Shown: one piece after another, positions 53,305 to 62,370 of the stretch
How positions within the stretch are numbered: position 1 is the first letter of the stretch
Layout of the letters: each line of letters starts with the position of its first letter
Assembly: GCF_013004105.1 (NCBI RefSeq)
Contig: NZ_CP053085.1
Coordinates: 62,001-126,000 of the forward strand
Source: Gemmatimonas groenlandica
GTDB taxonomy: Bacteria > Gemmatimonadota > Gemmatimonadetes > Gemmatimonadales > Gemmatimonadaceae
Reading direction: 5' to 3'
Length of the DNA: 64,000 bases
Notes under the pieces: model-generated
Told to the model about the DNA's origin: nothing
Database searches by the model: none
The model's input: only the letters and a program-made list of their open reading frames with translations
Translations under genes and position numbers: made by a program

Positions 53305-54267
53305 TCATGAACGGTTGCCTCGCACGACGCGGACGTCGCCATTGAACGTGGAGATGGTGAAGCGGGTGGAACCGCCACCGCCGATCTCGTAGCGACGCAC
53401 CGCGCGCTCACTGCGTGACGACGTGAGACTGTTGGGCATGAGCGTCAGCGACCCGGAGGCGGTCAGGTCGCCGTTGAAGGTGGAGACGTCCATGCTGCCA
53501 CGGGCAGTCTCGGGGAGACGCAGGGTCACGTCGCCCGAGTGCGTGGTGAGCTGCAGCCGCGCGTCGTCGGTCGTGTTGCCATCGAAGGTGATGTCACCGC
53601 TGATGCTTTCCACCTCGACCCGCGCCGCACGTTCCATACCCAGCATGACATCGCCACTGGTGGTGTGCACATTCGCTTCGTCGCGCACGCCGCGCAGTGT
53701 GATGTCGCCACTCATGGTCGTCACGCGCGCCGGCCCCGAGCGGCCACCCAGCCGGACATCGCCGGAGAGCGTTTCCAGCGTGAGTCGTCCGCTGATGTCG
53801 TCGAGACCGACATCGCCACTGGTCGTGCGAATCTCCACGTCGCCGTCGATGCCCGACACGTCGACATCCGCCGACGCGGTGGAGATGACCAACCGCACAT
53901 TGCGCGGCAGGTCGAGTTCGAGCGTCGCGTCGTTACGGCGACTGGCGGAGCGGCTGCTGGAGCGATCGGAGCGACTCGAGCGCATGTCATCCGACGCTTC
54001 CAGCGTGACTCCCACGCCCGTGGTGCGCAGCTGATAGTCGCCACTGCGCCCGCGGATCGCACCGGTGCTCGCCGACCCACCACGCACCACCAAGCGTCCG
54101 GTGCGCACGGTGATATCGACCACGGCGTTGCGCGCCAGGGCGAAGCTGGAGTCGACCTGCGCCTGGAGCGGCGATGTGCCTCCGGCGAGCGGTAGCAACA
54201 ACAGCGCGCCGAGCGGAATGAGCAAGCGGGAGCGCATCGGGAACGTGGGCACGAGAGAGGACCGCAT
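53305..54267 (-). CDS. Secreted DUF4097-type beta-repeat protein
   Basis: Exported protein of 320 residues; signal peptide about 11-37 (MRSRLLIPLGALLLLPLAGG, ending PLQAQ). Repeats read SGDVRLGG, TTSGDVGLDD, TMSGDITL, HTTSGDVML, ESISGDITF, STFNGDLTA and STFNGDVRV, i.e. the SGD/FNG variant of DUF4097 stacked strands. The ATG overlaps the anti-sigma stop by one base (TGATG), so translation is coupled. Related to, but clearly different from, the gene at 52397-53251. Probably envelope-located; function unknown. Confidence 0.85.
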   Translation of the reverse strand: MRSSLVPTFPMRSRLLIPLGALLLLPLAGGTSPLQAQVDSSFALARNAVVDITVRTGRLVVRGGSASTGAIRGRSGDYQLRTTGVGVTLEASDDMRSSRSDRSSSRSASRRNDATLELDLPRNVRLVISTASADVDVSGIDGDVEIRTTSGDVGLDDISGRLTLETLSGDVRLGGRSGPARVTTMSGDITLRGVRDEANVHTTSGDVMLGMERAARVEVESISGDITFDGNTTDDARLQLTTHSGDVTLRLPETARGSMDVSTFNGDLTASGSLTLMPNSLTSSRSERAVRRYEIGGGGSTRFTISTFNGDVRVVRGNRS

Positions 54268-55115
54268 CACAGCAGCGCCACGCGCCGGAGCAGCGCGAGC
54301 TTGGTTTCCAAGGCGCGATCGAGCTGCGTGGACAGCAACGCGCTGCGCGGATCCCGCGCCAGCGCCTTCCGGCTGTCGCCGATGGCCCGATCGATGATAT
54401 CCAGATTGCGCCGCAACTCACGCACCGTCGCGGTGTCGAGTTCCACGACGCGATCATCGACGATACGACGCAGCGCCGAGATCTCCCGTTCATACACCAC
54501 ATCAGCGTCGGTGTCGTCGCGCGTGTCGCGAGCCGCGTTGCGTGACGCGAGTCGCGTGGTCGATCCGGATGCACGCGCCGGTGCGCTCGACGTCGTGGAC
54601 GGCGATACCGCGACGAGTTCAACGGCCGCTCCGGGCAGCCCGAGATCGTTGAGGCTATCGGGCTTCGCGGCCACGGGGCTCGGCACGCCGATCGAGGACG
54701 CGGTCGGCGAAGCCGTCTGCGCCTCGCTGCGCACCGCGATGCGCCACGTAATGCCAGACGTCACCGCCACCAACATCGTGGCGGCGATCGCGAAGGTGCG
54801 CACCGAGACCGTGCGGGCGATTCGCGTGCGGGTGGCGGCGGCCGAGATCGGGATCACGGCGGTGTCGAGACGCGCTTCGATGCCGCTCCAGAGATCGCGT
54901 GAGGGCGAGATGCCGGGAAGCGCCTGCGATTCCGCCACGATCGTCTCGAGCTCACGTACGAGTGCGGCGCACTCGGCACACCCCGACTGGTGGGCCGTCA
55001 TCCACGCCCGCTCGGCTTGGTCGAGATCGCGCTCTAGATACCCGCCGCACTGCGCTTCGAAGCGCGTGCAGTCGACGGAGGCGCCGGTCGGGGGAACGAT
55101 ATCTGTGTGCTCCAT
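54267..55115 (-). CDS. Zinc-finger anti-sigma factor
   Basis: Membrane-bound anti-sigma factor of 282 residues. The N-terminal zf-HC2 domain has His42-X3-Cys46-X2-Cys49 (AHQSGCAEC), with GGYLERDLDQAE just before it. A single membrane segment lies at about 105-128 (VRTFAIAATMLVAVTSGITWRI). The periplasmic part ends in a helical stretch, SALRRIVDDRVVELDTATVRELRRNLDIIDRAIGDSRKAL, resembling a coiled coil. It begins 8 nt after the ECF sigma gene and should bind and hold that sigma factor until an envelope signal releases it. Confidence 0.87.
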   Translation of the reverse strand: MEHTDIVPPTGASVDCTRFEAQCGGYLERDLDQAERAWMTAHQSGCAECAALVRELETIVAESQALPGISPSRDLWSGIEARLDTAVIPISAAATRTRIARTVSVRTFAIAATMLVAVTSGITWRIAVRSEAQTASPTASSIGVPSPVAAKPDSLNDLGLPGAAVELVAVSPSTTSSAPARASGSTTRLASRNAARDTRDDTDADVVYEREISALRRIVDDRVVELDTATVRELRRNLDIIDRAIGDSRKALARDPRSALLSTQLDRALETKLALLRRVALL

Positions 55116-55123
55116 ATGCTCGG

Positions 55124-55768
55124 TTACCGATTCAGGGCGGCACGCAACAACATGCGCGCACGGTGCAACTGGGCCTTGCTGCCGCCCGGCGTGATGCCGA
55201 GCTGCTCGCCGATCTCTTCGTGCGTAAAACCTTCCACGTCATGCAACACGAACACCCGTCGCGCACCCGCCGGCAGTCCGGCGATCGCCGCATCGAGATC
55301 CAGGCGCTCGCCGACGAACACCGCACGGGACGGCGCCTCGTCGAGGGCATCGTCGTCGGCAGTTCGGGCGCCGTGAATGCTGGCCCGCTTGCGACGCGAC
55401 AGCACCACGTTCACCGCGACCCGATGCAGCCACGTGCTGAATGCCGACTCGCCGCGGAAGCCCGGCAGCTTCTGCCACACCCGCACGAACACGTCCTGCG
55501 TGACTTCCTCGGCGAGTTGCTGGTCGGCCAGCATGCGCGTGCAGATCGCGTACACCCGGTCGACATGCGCCCGATAGAGCCGCTCGAACGCGCGCCGGTC
55601 GCCCGTGGCCGCGGCCGCGACGTCGGTCTCGAGCCCCGTATCGAGCCCCGAACCCGCCGAGACGACGATACCCGCTTCGGTCACAGCAGCGACCGCGCCC
55701 GGCGATGAGGCCGGGACGGCGGGCTGCAGCGAGGCGAACACAGGGGTAGTCACACGCAGGGCGAGCAA
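55124..55768 (-). CDS. ECF RNA polymerase sigma factor
   Basis: Extracytoplasmic-function sigma factor of 214 residues. Region 2 reads DRRAFERLYRAHVDRVYAICTRMLADQQLAEEVTQDVFVRVWQKL and STWLHRVAVNVVLSRRK; region 4 reads LPAGARRVFVLHDVEGFTHEEIGEQLGITPGGSKAQLHRARMLLR. The first 50 residues are not conserved. The start is a TTG at 55768 with GGAG 5 nt upstream; GTG at 55753 is an alternative. The operon sigma, anti-sigma, DUF4097, DUF4097 suggests control of an envelope-stress set. A possible self-regulated promoter is noted at 55798-55822. Confidence 0.92.
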   Translation of the reverse strand: MLALRVTTPVFASLQPAVPASSPGAVAAVTEAGIVVSAGSGLDTGLETDVAAAATGDRRAFERLYRAHVDRVYAICTRMLADQQLAEEVTQDVFVRVWQKLPGFRGESAFSTWLHRVAVNVVLSRRKRASIHGARTADDDALDEAPSRAVFVGERLDLDAAIAGLPAGARRVFVLHDVEGFTHEEIGEQLGITPGGSKAQLHRARMLLRAALNR

Positions 55769-55797
55769 TGGGGCTCCGGTAGCAGGTCACCCCATTG

Positions 55798-55822
55798 GAT
55801 GACCCATGAGGCCGGAGGGTTT
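55798..55822 (-). promoter_or_regulatory. Possible ECF-type promoter of the sigma operon
   Basis: On the minus strand AAACCC (55822-55817) is followed 13 nt later by GTC (55803-55801), which fits the loose ECF pattern AAC ... GTC, about 30 nt before the TTG start. Weak match; included because ECF factors commonly drive their own operon. Confidence 0.3.
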
Positions 55823-55845
55823 GAAGCGATCGCTCAGATTGTACG

Positions 55846-56496
55846 TCAGATCGCGAGCGACGCGACGATGGCGGGCAATTCTATGATACTGTTCATCCAA
55901 TAGTCCGGTGCCGCGACCGCCAGTTCCGCCCGACTGAAGGGCCCCCATAGGGCAGCCGCCGTCCGAACCCCGGCGGCCCGCCCGGCGTGCATGTCGTGCG
56001 GTGAGTCGCCCACGAACAGCGCGCCTGCCGCCGGCAGCGACAGTCGGTCGAGGGCCAACAGGACGGGGTCGGGCAGCGGCTTGTGGCGCTCGGTCTCCTC
56101 GAACGTGACGATCGCATCGAAGGCGCCGGCCAGCCCCACGTGCTCGAGGGAGCGAGCGGTCATGCCACGTCCCTTACTGGTCACGAGGGCGGTGCCGTGC
56201 CCCTGGGCCCGAGCCCAGGCGATCGTGTCAAGCACGCCGGGATAGGCGGTGGTGAGCCGGGGCAGATGAATGCCTTGATAGTCACGATAGCGCACCACCA
56301 GCGATTCCACCTCGGCCCCGTCGTCGCACCATTCGGCCAGCTGCGTGCGCAGCGGCGTCCCGATGCCGGCCACCCACTGTTCAGTGGTCGGCGCGCGCTC
56401 GCGTCCTTCGAACGCAAAGCGCATGGACTCGAGAAGCAACCCGATGGAGTCGATCAGGGTGCCGTCGAGGTCGAACAGGAGCGCGTGTCGAGACAT
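55846..56496 (-). CDS. HAD-family phosphatase (phosphoglycolate phosphatase-like)
   Basis: Haloacid-dehalogenase-type phosphatase of 216 residues. Motif I LLFDLDGTLIDS (Asp9 nucleophile, Asp11), motif II ALVTSKGR, motif III Lys in ERHKPLPDP and motif IV FVGDSPHDMHAGRAAGV are all intact, with a helical cap between (about 20-85). The closest known types are phosphoglycolate phosphatase and PpaX pyrophosphatase. ATG 56496 is right at the family start; its first 43 nt overlap the end of the helicase gene, suggesting it is the third gene of that transcript. A housekeeping metabolite phosphatase is likeliest. Confidence 0.88.
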   Translation of the reverse strand: MSRHALLFDLDGTLIDSIGLLLESMRFAFEGRERAPTTEQWVAGIGTPLRTQLAEWCDDGAEVESLVVRYRDYQGIHLPRLTTAYPGVLDTIAWARAQGHGTALVTSKGRGMTARSLEHVGLAGAFDAIVTFEETERHKPLPDPVLLALDRLSLPAAGALFVGDSPHDMHAGRAAGVRTAAALWGPFSRAELAVAAPDYWMNSIIELPAIVASLAI

Positions 56497-58907
56497 GCCG
56501 AAGTGTAATCGGGCCTGTAATCCGGACCGATCAGCAGCAGGGCCCGGACGCGCGCCACTGACTCCTGCGCGCGCTCCGGCGCTCCGGGCTGGTCTCGTGC
56601 GAAGTTTGCCAGCGTGGGCTCGCCCTCCCACGCCGTCAACCACGCTCTTGGCGCCCACCGCGGCGTGGCTTCCGCCTGCGCACACCACCGTGCCATCGCC
56701 TCCTCCGCGCCAGATCCACGCGCCGTCCCCACGACCCGTTCGGCAGCCGCAATCGCTCCCCGAAGCGCCGTGCGCTCGATCGGGCCGCAGCGCTGCACCA
56801 CTTGAGCCAGGTGTCTGGCGGCGCGCTGGGCGAGCGGCGCCAGTGCCTGGTCGCCAGGGCCGACGTCGTCGCGCGCGGCCGCACGCGCGCACCACCGGCG
56901 AATGTCCCGGAACGCCCGACGAACCGCTCGCTCCAGCCCCGCGCTCGATACAACGGCGGCGCTGCGCGCATCATCGGCGATCGTCGCGACGCGTAACAGC
57001 GCACGCACGCGCGCGCTGACGACGCGTCGACGCGCGGTGGCGCGGCGCGCAAACGAGCAGAGCAGTCGTGACTGCCCCTGATACTCTACCAGCGCGATCC
57101 ACGCAGTCTCCTGGTCGGACCGGAGGGTGCCGATCACCGTCATACGCGCCGACTCCGTGACCGCGTCGGCATCGGTCCACCGCTGCAGTCGCGCGTGCAA
57201 CCGCGAGGCCGCATCGGCCGCGCTTTCACGTGCGCCGTCTCGCCAGTCATTGCGTAACCCGTTGACCGCGTCGCCCCCGGCAAAACGCCGGGACAGCGCG
57301 GCTTTGGTGGCGAGTCGGCGCTGTAGGCGCAGTGCGCGGTCACCATCCGGATGTGGCGCGAAGCTGTAGACGTGCACGGCGCCGTGCGGTGAACCGATGC
57401 GCGCGCAGCGTCCCACGCGTTGCTCGCGCAACGCGTCGGTCCACGGCAGATCGAGATGCACGACTACGCCAGCGTCCTGCAGGTTCACGCCTTCGGCCAA
57501 TAGGTCGGTGGCGAGCAGCAGTCGGATGGCGTGGTGCGGCGGCGGTGGCGGACGTTCTTGCGCGAGCGGCGCAAAGCGCGCGAGGGCCTCGCTGCGGCTG
57601 ATGCGGCCACTGGCAATGCGGGCGTGCTTGCTGGAGAGCAATCCGACGCCGGCGATGTCCGATAGCGCGCGGTGGAGCGCGCCGACCGTCTGGGTGAACT
57701 GCGAGAAGGCGATGATCGGCGTACCGGGGTGTGCCTGCAGTAGCGCACGCAGCGCATCGGCCCGCGCCCCGTCGGCGCGCGCGGTCTGCTCATGGTGTTC
57801 GGCGAGCGTTGCGAGCGCCTCGAGATGCACCTCGACCCGTTCAATCAACGGCGCGCTCTCCACTTCCTGCTGCGCCATCAGCTCAGGGAAGGCGAGCTGC
57901 ACTTCGTGATCGCCCACCAACCAACTGCGCAACTCGACCTGCGTGGGATGCCGACCGGCGCGCAATGCCTGGAGTAACGCGTCGCCGCGCAGGCGCCGCT
58001 GGCGCAAGGCGTGCGCGAGCGCCGCGTCGCTGGAGCACCACGCACGCAGCAAGCCCAAGCGGATGAGTGCGCCGGCGACGGCACCATCATGCGCCGGCAG
58101 TGGAGCGGGGAGGGCGAGAATATGGGTGAGCGTGGCGCGGTCGTGCGGCATGGGCAGCGGTGCGTGCTGCAGCACCGGCGGTCGGCTGGCGGCCGGTGTC
58201 TCGTTCGCCGTTGGCGGACGCGTACGCGTTCCCGAGCTCGTGCTCGTGTTGGTGTCCGTATTGGTGTTCGTATTCGATCGGCGAATCACTACCTGGCCGA
58301 GCATCGTATCCGACAGGAGATCGGCGCGCGATCCCAGAAAGAGCGCCAGCAGATTCCGCAGCTCGGCCGCTCGGTTGTGCAATGGCGTTGCGGAGAGCAG
58401 CAGGGTGTCACAACCGGACACGAAGCGAGCGATGGCGGCATAGCGCGCGGTCCGGCGGGTGCGCAGATAGTGCGCTTCGTCGATGATGACGAGCGTGCGC
58501 TGCCCCGCGCGCTCCCGCACGACGCCCGTCGGCACATCGCCCGCCAAGGCGGCGCTGGGAGCGATATCCTTTCGTGAGAATCCGTGTACGGAATGCAGGC
58601 GGATATGCGACAGTTGCGCGTGCGTGATGGCTGTTCGCCACATGGGCTGTAGCGCTGCCGGTGCGATGACGTGCACCTGTGCGTATGTCCGGGCGACGGC
58701 GAGTGCGGTGTACGTCTTACCAAGTCCCACATCGTCAGCCAGCAGCGCGCCGTGATGCACGCGGATGGCACGATGAATGCGAGCGACGGCATCAGACTGG
58801 TGGGGTAGCAGCGTGATGTCGCCCAGCTCCGCCGGCGGCAGAGGAGGAATGAGCGCGCCAGCAAGTCGGGCCTGCACGTGGCGTGCGCTGTGGAGGGACC
58901 ACGTCAT
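56454..58907 (-). CDS. SNF2-like DEAH-box helicase
   Basis: Superfamily 2 helicase/translocase of 817 residues. Motif I LLADDVGLGKTYTAL (Walker A about 57-65), motif II DEAH at 143-146 (LVIIDEAHYLRT), motif III SATPLHN, then the second RecA domain with PIIAFSQFTQTV, LLLATDLLAEGVNLQDAGVVVHLDLPW and motif VI REQRVGRCARIG. The domain order is that of SNF2/HepA-type DNA translocases. A Thr/Asn-rich linker (SNTNTNTDTNTS) encoded by 12-bp repeats separates the lobes. The C-terminal 300 residues are helical, Arg/Ala-rich and unrecognised; no nuclease motif seen. Its ATG overlaps the methyltransferase stop (ATGA), so the two are made together. Confidence 0.87.
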   Translation of the reverse strand: MTWSLHSARHVQARLAGALIPPLPPAELGDITLLPHQSDAVARIHRAIRVHHGALLADDVGLGKTYTALAVARTYAQVHVIAPAALQPMWRTAITHAQLSHIRLHSVHGFSRKDIAPSAALAGDVPTGVVRERAGQRTLVIIDEAHYLRTRRTARYAAIARFVSGCDTLLLSATPLHNRAAELRNLLALFLGSRADLLSDTMLGQVVIRRSNTNTNTDTNTSTSSGTRTRPPTANETPAASRPPVLQHAPLPMPHDRATLTHILALPAPLPAHDGAVAGALIRLGLLRAWCSSDAALAHALRQRRLRGDALLQALRAGRHPTQVELRSWLVGDHEVQLAFPELMAQQEVESAPLIERVEVHLEALATLAEHHEQTARADGARADALRALLQAHPGTPIIAFSQFTQTVGALHRALSDIAGVGLLSSKHARIASGRISRSEALARFAPLAQERPPPPPHHAIRLLLATDLLAEGVNLQDAGVVVHLDLPWTDALREQRVGRCARIGSPHGAVHVYSFAPHPDGDRALRLQRRLATKAALSRRFAGGDAVNGLRNDWRDGARESAADAASRLHARLQRWTDADAVTESARMTVIGTLRSDQETAWIALVEYQGQSRLLCSFARRATARRRVVSARVRALLRVATIADDARSAAVVSSAGLERAVRRAFRDIRRWCARAAARDDVGPGDQALAPLAQRAARHLAQVVQRCGPIERTALRGAIAAAERVVGTARGSGAEEAMARWCAQAEATPRWAPRAWLTAWEGEPTLANFARDQPGAPERAQESVARVRALLLIGPDYRPDYTSACLDTRSCSTSTAP
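58239..58274. repeat. 12-bp tandem repeat in helicase gene
   Basis: Three units (GGTGTTCGTATT, GGTGTCCGTATT and a more diverged copy) encode the Asn-Thr-rich linker between the helicase lobes. Copy-number change would keep the frame. Confidence 0.7.
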
Positions 58908-61900
58908 GGCGTGTACCACTCGAGCAATGGGGTGAGTTGACGCAATGGCACGTCGTAGGCATCAGCGACCGCGACGTCGTGTTCTCGTGTGGTCACGAGC
59001 TCCTGTCGGGAGAGACGTTGACCGATGGGAGCCAGCAGGGTGCGGGCCCGGAGCCAATCGTGCGGGACCGGCAGCGCCGCCACAGTCCAGCCCAGGAACC
59101 GACGAAAGCCGCCGCGGGCCGGTTCAGCGAGGACATCGAGCCACGCGGCCGCAATGGTGGAGTTGAGCAAGGCATCGAGCGCGTAGGCATCGTCGAGCGA
59201 AGTGGTGCGGACCACGTAGCAGCTGTTGAGCGGTACCGTGGGATCGCCGGCATCGAGCACGCGCGTACGCAGTCGTTTGCCGATATCGGCCCAGACCACG
59301 CGCGGCGTATCGGCGCGGGCGGCTTCGGTGCGAAAGAGTGTCCACCACGGCATGCGGGCGCGGGCGTCGCGTCGACTCTCGAGACGGGGACGCCAGTGCG
59401 CGAGCCATCGGGTGGTCGCCGGTGGCAACGTGCGCAGCGGGAGTCCATCGCTGCCGTGCGTCCACAGAATGCGCAGTTCGTCGACCGAGTGCGTCGGACG
59501 GCCCACGGAGGGTCGCGTCGTGATGCCTTCACCGCGCAGCGCGGGACGCAGTAGTCGGCGTTCTATGACGGCCGACCGTGACACCGAGGTCTTGCCAGGG
59601 GCGGGATTGTCGGAGGCGACGACCGTGGCCGAATCGTCGTCGTGCTCCTGCGCGTGTACGAGAAACGCCGCATTGCAGCCGCACTTCACGCCCAGCAGGG
59701 GGCGTCCGATAGGTGAGTCGCCAAGGGCCGGGCCGGCCGTTCGGAGCCGTTCGAAGGCGGCGTGCGCGGATGGCGGGAGCAGGATCCACGGCGCGGCGGG
59801 ATCGCCGTCGAGGGCGAGGCGTGATGTCGGAATCGGAAAGTGACGCTCGCCGCGAGCGGCACTGACGGAAACCTCGATGTCGCGTGTCGCGGCGCGTGTG
59901 AGGTCATTGCGGGCGCTGTCGGCGCGCTGGTGTTTGCAGGCGACGAGCAGCGATGGATACGTTGCGGCGTCGAACAGCGCGGGGGCGTCGCTCCAGTCGC
60001 GGATCGTGCGCACGGTCGCGACCTGTGTGATTGCGCGGCGAATGCCGCCGCCCGAAAGGGTGCGCCAGAGCTTTGCCGGCACGAGCAGCGCGAGCGTGCC
60101 GCCGGGCGCGAGCAGTTCGAGGCTACGCTCGATGAACGCAACGGAGAGATCGGGTTGCGAGGCGAAGCCGACGCCGGCACCGGCGCGGGCGGCACCGGCG
60201 TGCCAGGTAGCGGCCCGCATGCTGCGGAACTCGCGGCGCAGCTGTTCGCGATCGCGTGGGGCGAGGGCGTGCGGTCGGACCCAGGGTGGATTTCCGACGA
60301 GGACATCGAAGCCACCGGCGGCCGCGACGTCGGCGAAGTAGGTGAGAAAGCGAAACGGCAGCGCGCCGCCATCGGCGAGCTTGGCGCGGGCCGATGAGAG
60401 CTCGCGGCACTGTGCGCGCAAAGCATCGAGTTTGGTGTGGTCGGCGCGCGTGGGACTGCGGCGCTGTCCGAAGAGATCGCGCGCGCGGAGTGTGCTGAGG
60501 AGCGCCGCGCGTTCGGTGCGGAGCCCATCGCGTTGCGTAGAGAGGGCGGCCATCGCGCGCTGCCGTTCTTCCCGCTGGAGGGCAAGCGCGATGGACTGCT
60601 TCCGTGGGCCGCTGGCGCGCGTGTAGCGCTCCCGCAGCACGGTCAGCGCGCGGGCGCTTGGCGGAGCGAAGCGGAAGTTGCCGCCAGCGAGCGAGTCGCC
60701 CACGCGGATGTGATGGTCCAGATTGGGCAACGGCGGCACGCGCGTGATGTCGGATTCCGCGCATTCGATGACCACCGACAGCCAGAGCCGAAGTTCGCAC
60801 AGCCAGACGGCGACCGGATTCCGATCCACGCCGAACATGCAGTGCGTGAGGATCTGTCGTCGGATGCGATGCGCGTCGGTTGCCGAGGCTGCGCCCGTGG
60901 CGAGTTGGGTGCGTCGATGCAGGGTGCTGAGGCGTTCGAGCGTGTGCACCAGAAAGGCGCCTGATCCGCAGGCCGGGTCGAGAATACGCAGGTGGTGCAG
61001 GGCATCACTGGTCGCCGATGAGAGGAGGAGCGGCGCGGTCGTATCGTCGAGCGCATCGGCGGGGAGATCCGGGAGTGCCGAATACAGGGCGTCGCGGACG
61101 ACCTGATCGACGAGGGCGGGAGGGGTATAGAACGAGCCGGACCGTCGGCGTTCGTCGGTGGCCATGAGCGATTCGAACGCGCGCCCCAGCATTTCGGGGT
61201 CGACCGCCGCTTCCGACCAACTCGCGGAGTCTTCGTGCGCCGTGAAGCGATGCCGGTCGAGCACCGTTCCCACGAGATGCGCGATGGCGTCGTCGCTGAA
61301 GCGCAGCGTGCGGTGACGCTTCTCGAGCGGCGTCGGGGCGAACAGGCCGCCATTCAGAAACGGCACAGCGCCGAACCGACGCGCGGCGGGGGCACGATCG
61401 CGACGTGGGGTGTTGAGCGTGCCGAAGAACAACGGGCGCAGCAGTCGCTGATGTAGCTGACCGCCGACCTCGAGCTGGGCGGTGGTGTGGTGCAGCAGAA
61501 AGTCGAGTCGATGGTCGAGCCAGCCCTTGGCTTCCAGAAACGCGAGGAAGAGGCAGCGGCTGGTGCAGAGCAGGGCGAGCTCGCGCCGTTCGGCCGGGAG
61601 CGCGGTCTGCGCCGCCGGACCGGTCACATCGGTGGCGAGTGTGGTTACCGCGCGCTCCAGAATGCCGTAGAAGCGATTCGAAAGCGCTTCACGTCGCAGG
61701 ATATCGGTGAAGCGCGCATGGCGCAGCAGCGCATCCTGCTCCGTCACGGCGGCGAGCGTGCGCAGCGTGTCCGCGTCGGAGTCGACCACATGCGTGCGAT
61801 CGATCCGGAGCGCGGCCACCCGCGGACCGCCGCTGTGCGCGCACACCGTGGCAATACACAGGGTGCGCTGGCGCGCGTCGAGGGTGATGAAGCACCACTG

Positions 61901-62197
61901 TCGCGTGGGCGCCTGCTGTAGCATCGTGGCCGCGAGCCGCTTCGTGAGTTCGCGCGGATCGCTGGCACCGGCGAGGTCGGTAGGATGCGCCAGCTCGGCG
62001 CAGAGCAATCGCAGCGTGCCCACACCGCGCACCAGATCGGCGCTGGTCGTGAGCGTCTCGATGCCGAAGCGCTCGCGCCCGTCGGCGGCGAGCCTGGTGG
62101 GGGGCGCGGTGAAGCCCAGAGCCTGGGCGATCGGACGCAGCGACTCGCGAGAGTCGGCCTGCGCAAGCAGTTGGGCGGCGGCGCGGAGTGTGAGCAC
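58904..62197 (-). CDS. Eco57I/PglX-like N6-adenine DNA methyltransferase
   Basis: Large DNA methyltransferase of 1097 residues. SAM-binding motif I ILDPACGSGAF (407-415) and catalytic motif IV VGNPPWV (NPPW 636-639) mark a gamma-class adenine-N6 enzyme. SFYTPPALVDQVV (about 355-368) and FGVDRNPVAVWLCELRLWL are typical of Eco57I/PglX-type enzymes. Between the motifs is a probable coiled coil (about 515-610). The C-terminal part (ALLNSTIAAAWL, FRRFLGWTVAALPVP) resembles a TaqI-like target-recognition region. The first 350 residues contain no clear nuclease motif. Coupled to the helicase by a 4-nt overlap. Possible roles: defence (DISARM- or BREX-like core) or an orphan modification unit. Confidence 0.88.
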   Translation of the reverse strand: MLTLRAAAQLLAQADSRESLRPIAQALGFTAPPTRLAADGRERFGIETLTTSADLVRGVGTLRLLCAELAHPTDLAGASDPRELTKRLAATMLQQAPTRQWCFITLDARQRTLCIATVCAHSGGPRVAALRIDRTHVVDSDADTLRTLAAVTEQDALLRHARFTDILRREALSNRFYGILERAVTTLATDVTGPAAQTALPAERRELALLCTSRCLFLAFLEAKGWLDHRLDFLLHHTTAQLEVGGQLHQRLLRPLFFGTLNTPRRDRAPAARRFGAVPFLNGGLFAPTPLEKRHRTLRFSDDAIAHLVGTVLDRHRFTAHEDSASWSEAAVDPEMLGRAFESLMATDERRRSGSFYTPPALVDQVVRDALYSALPDLPADALDDTTAPLLLSSATSDALHHLRILDPACGSGAFLVHTLERLSTLHRRTQLATGAASATDAHRIRRQILTHCMFGVDRNPVAVWLCELRLWLSVVIECAESDITRVPPLPNLDHHIRVGDSLAGGNFRFAPPSARALTVLRERYTRASGPRKQSIALALQREERQRAMAALSTQRDGLRTERAALLSTLRARDLFGQRRSPTRADHTKLDALRAQCRELSSARAKLADGGALPFRFLTYFADVAAAGGFDVLVGNPPWVRPHALAPRDREQLRREFRSMRAATWHAGAARAGAGVGFASQPDLSVAFIERSLELLAPGGTLALLVPAKLWRTLSGGGIRRAITQVATVRTIRDWSDAPALFDAATYPSLLVACKHQRADSARNDLTRAATRDIEVSVSAARGERHFPIPTSRLALDGDPAAPWILLPPSAHAAFERLRTAGPALGDSPIGRPLLGVKCGCNAAFLVHAQEHDDDSATVVASDNPAPGKTSVSRSAVIERRLLRPALRGEGITTRPSVGRPTHSVDELRILWTHGSDGLPLRTLPPATTRWLAHWRPRLESRRDARARMPWWTLFRTEAARADTPRVVWADIGKRLRTRVLDAGDPTVPLNSCYVVRTTSLDDAYALDALLNSTIAAAWLDVLAEPARGGFRRFLGWTVAALPVPHDWLRARTLLAPIGQRLSRQELVTTREHDVAVADAYDVPLRQLTPLLEWYTP

Positions 62198-62370
62198 GCC
62201 GCCACAGTGGGAGCAGTCCCGCGAACGTGTGTCACCCGAAGTGCGCAGGCGGTGCTTTCACAGCGCACGGCGGTATGGACTATCTTACAATGGGCCTCTG
62301 CCGCGCTCCCGGCCTGCCGTACAGCCTAGAGTTTGTCGCGGCGCTCTTCCTCCTCATCGCACGTTCTCCC

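Noticed and set aside
62255-62291. TACAAT with upstream TTTCAC as promoter of the D-amino-acid aminotransferase gene
   Set aside because: The spacing between the two elements is far from 17 nt, so the pair was not accepted as a promoter.
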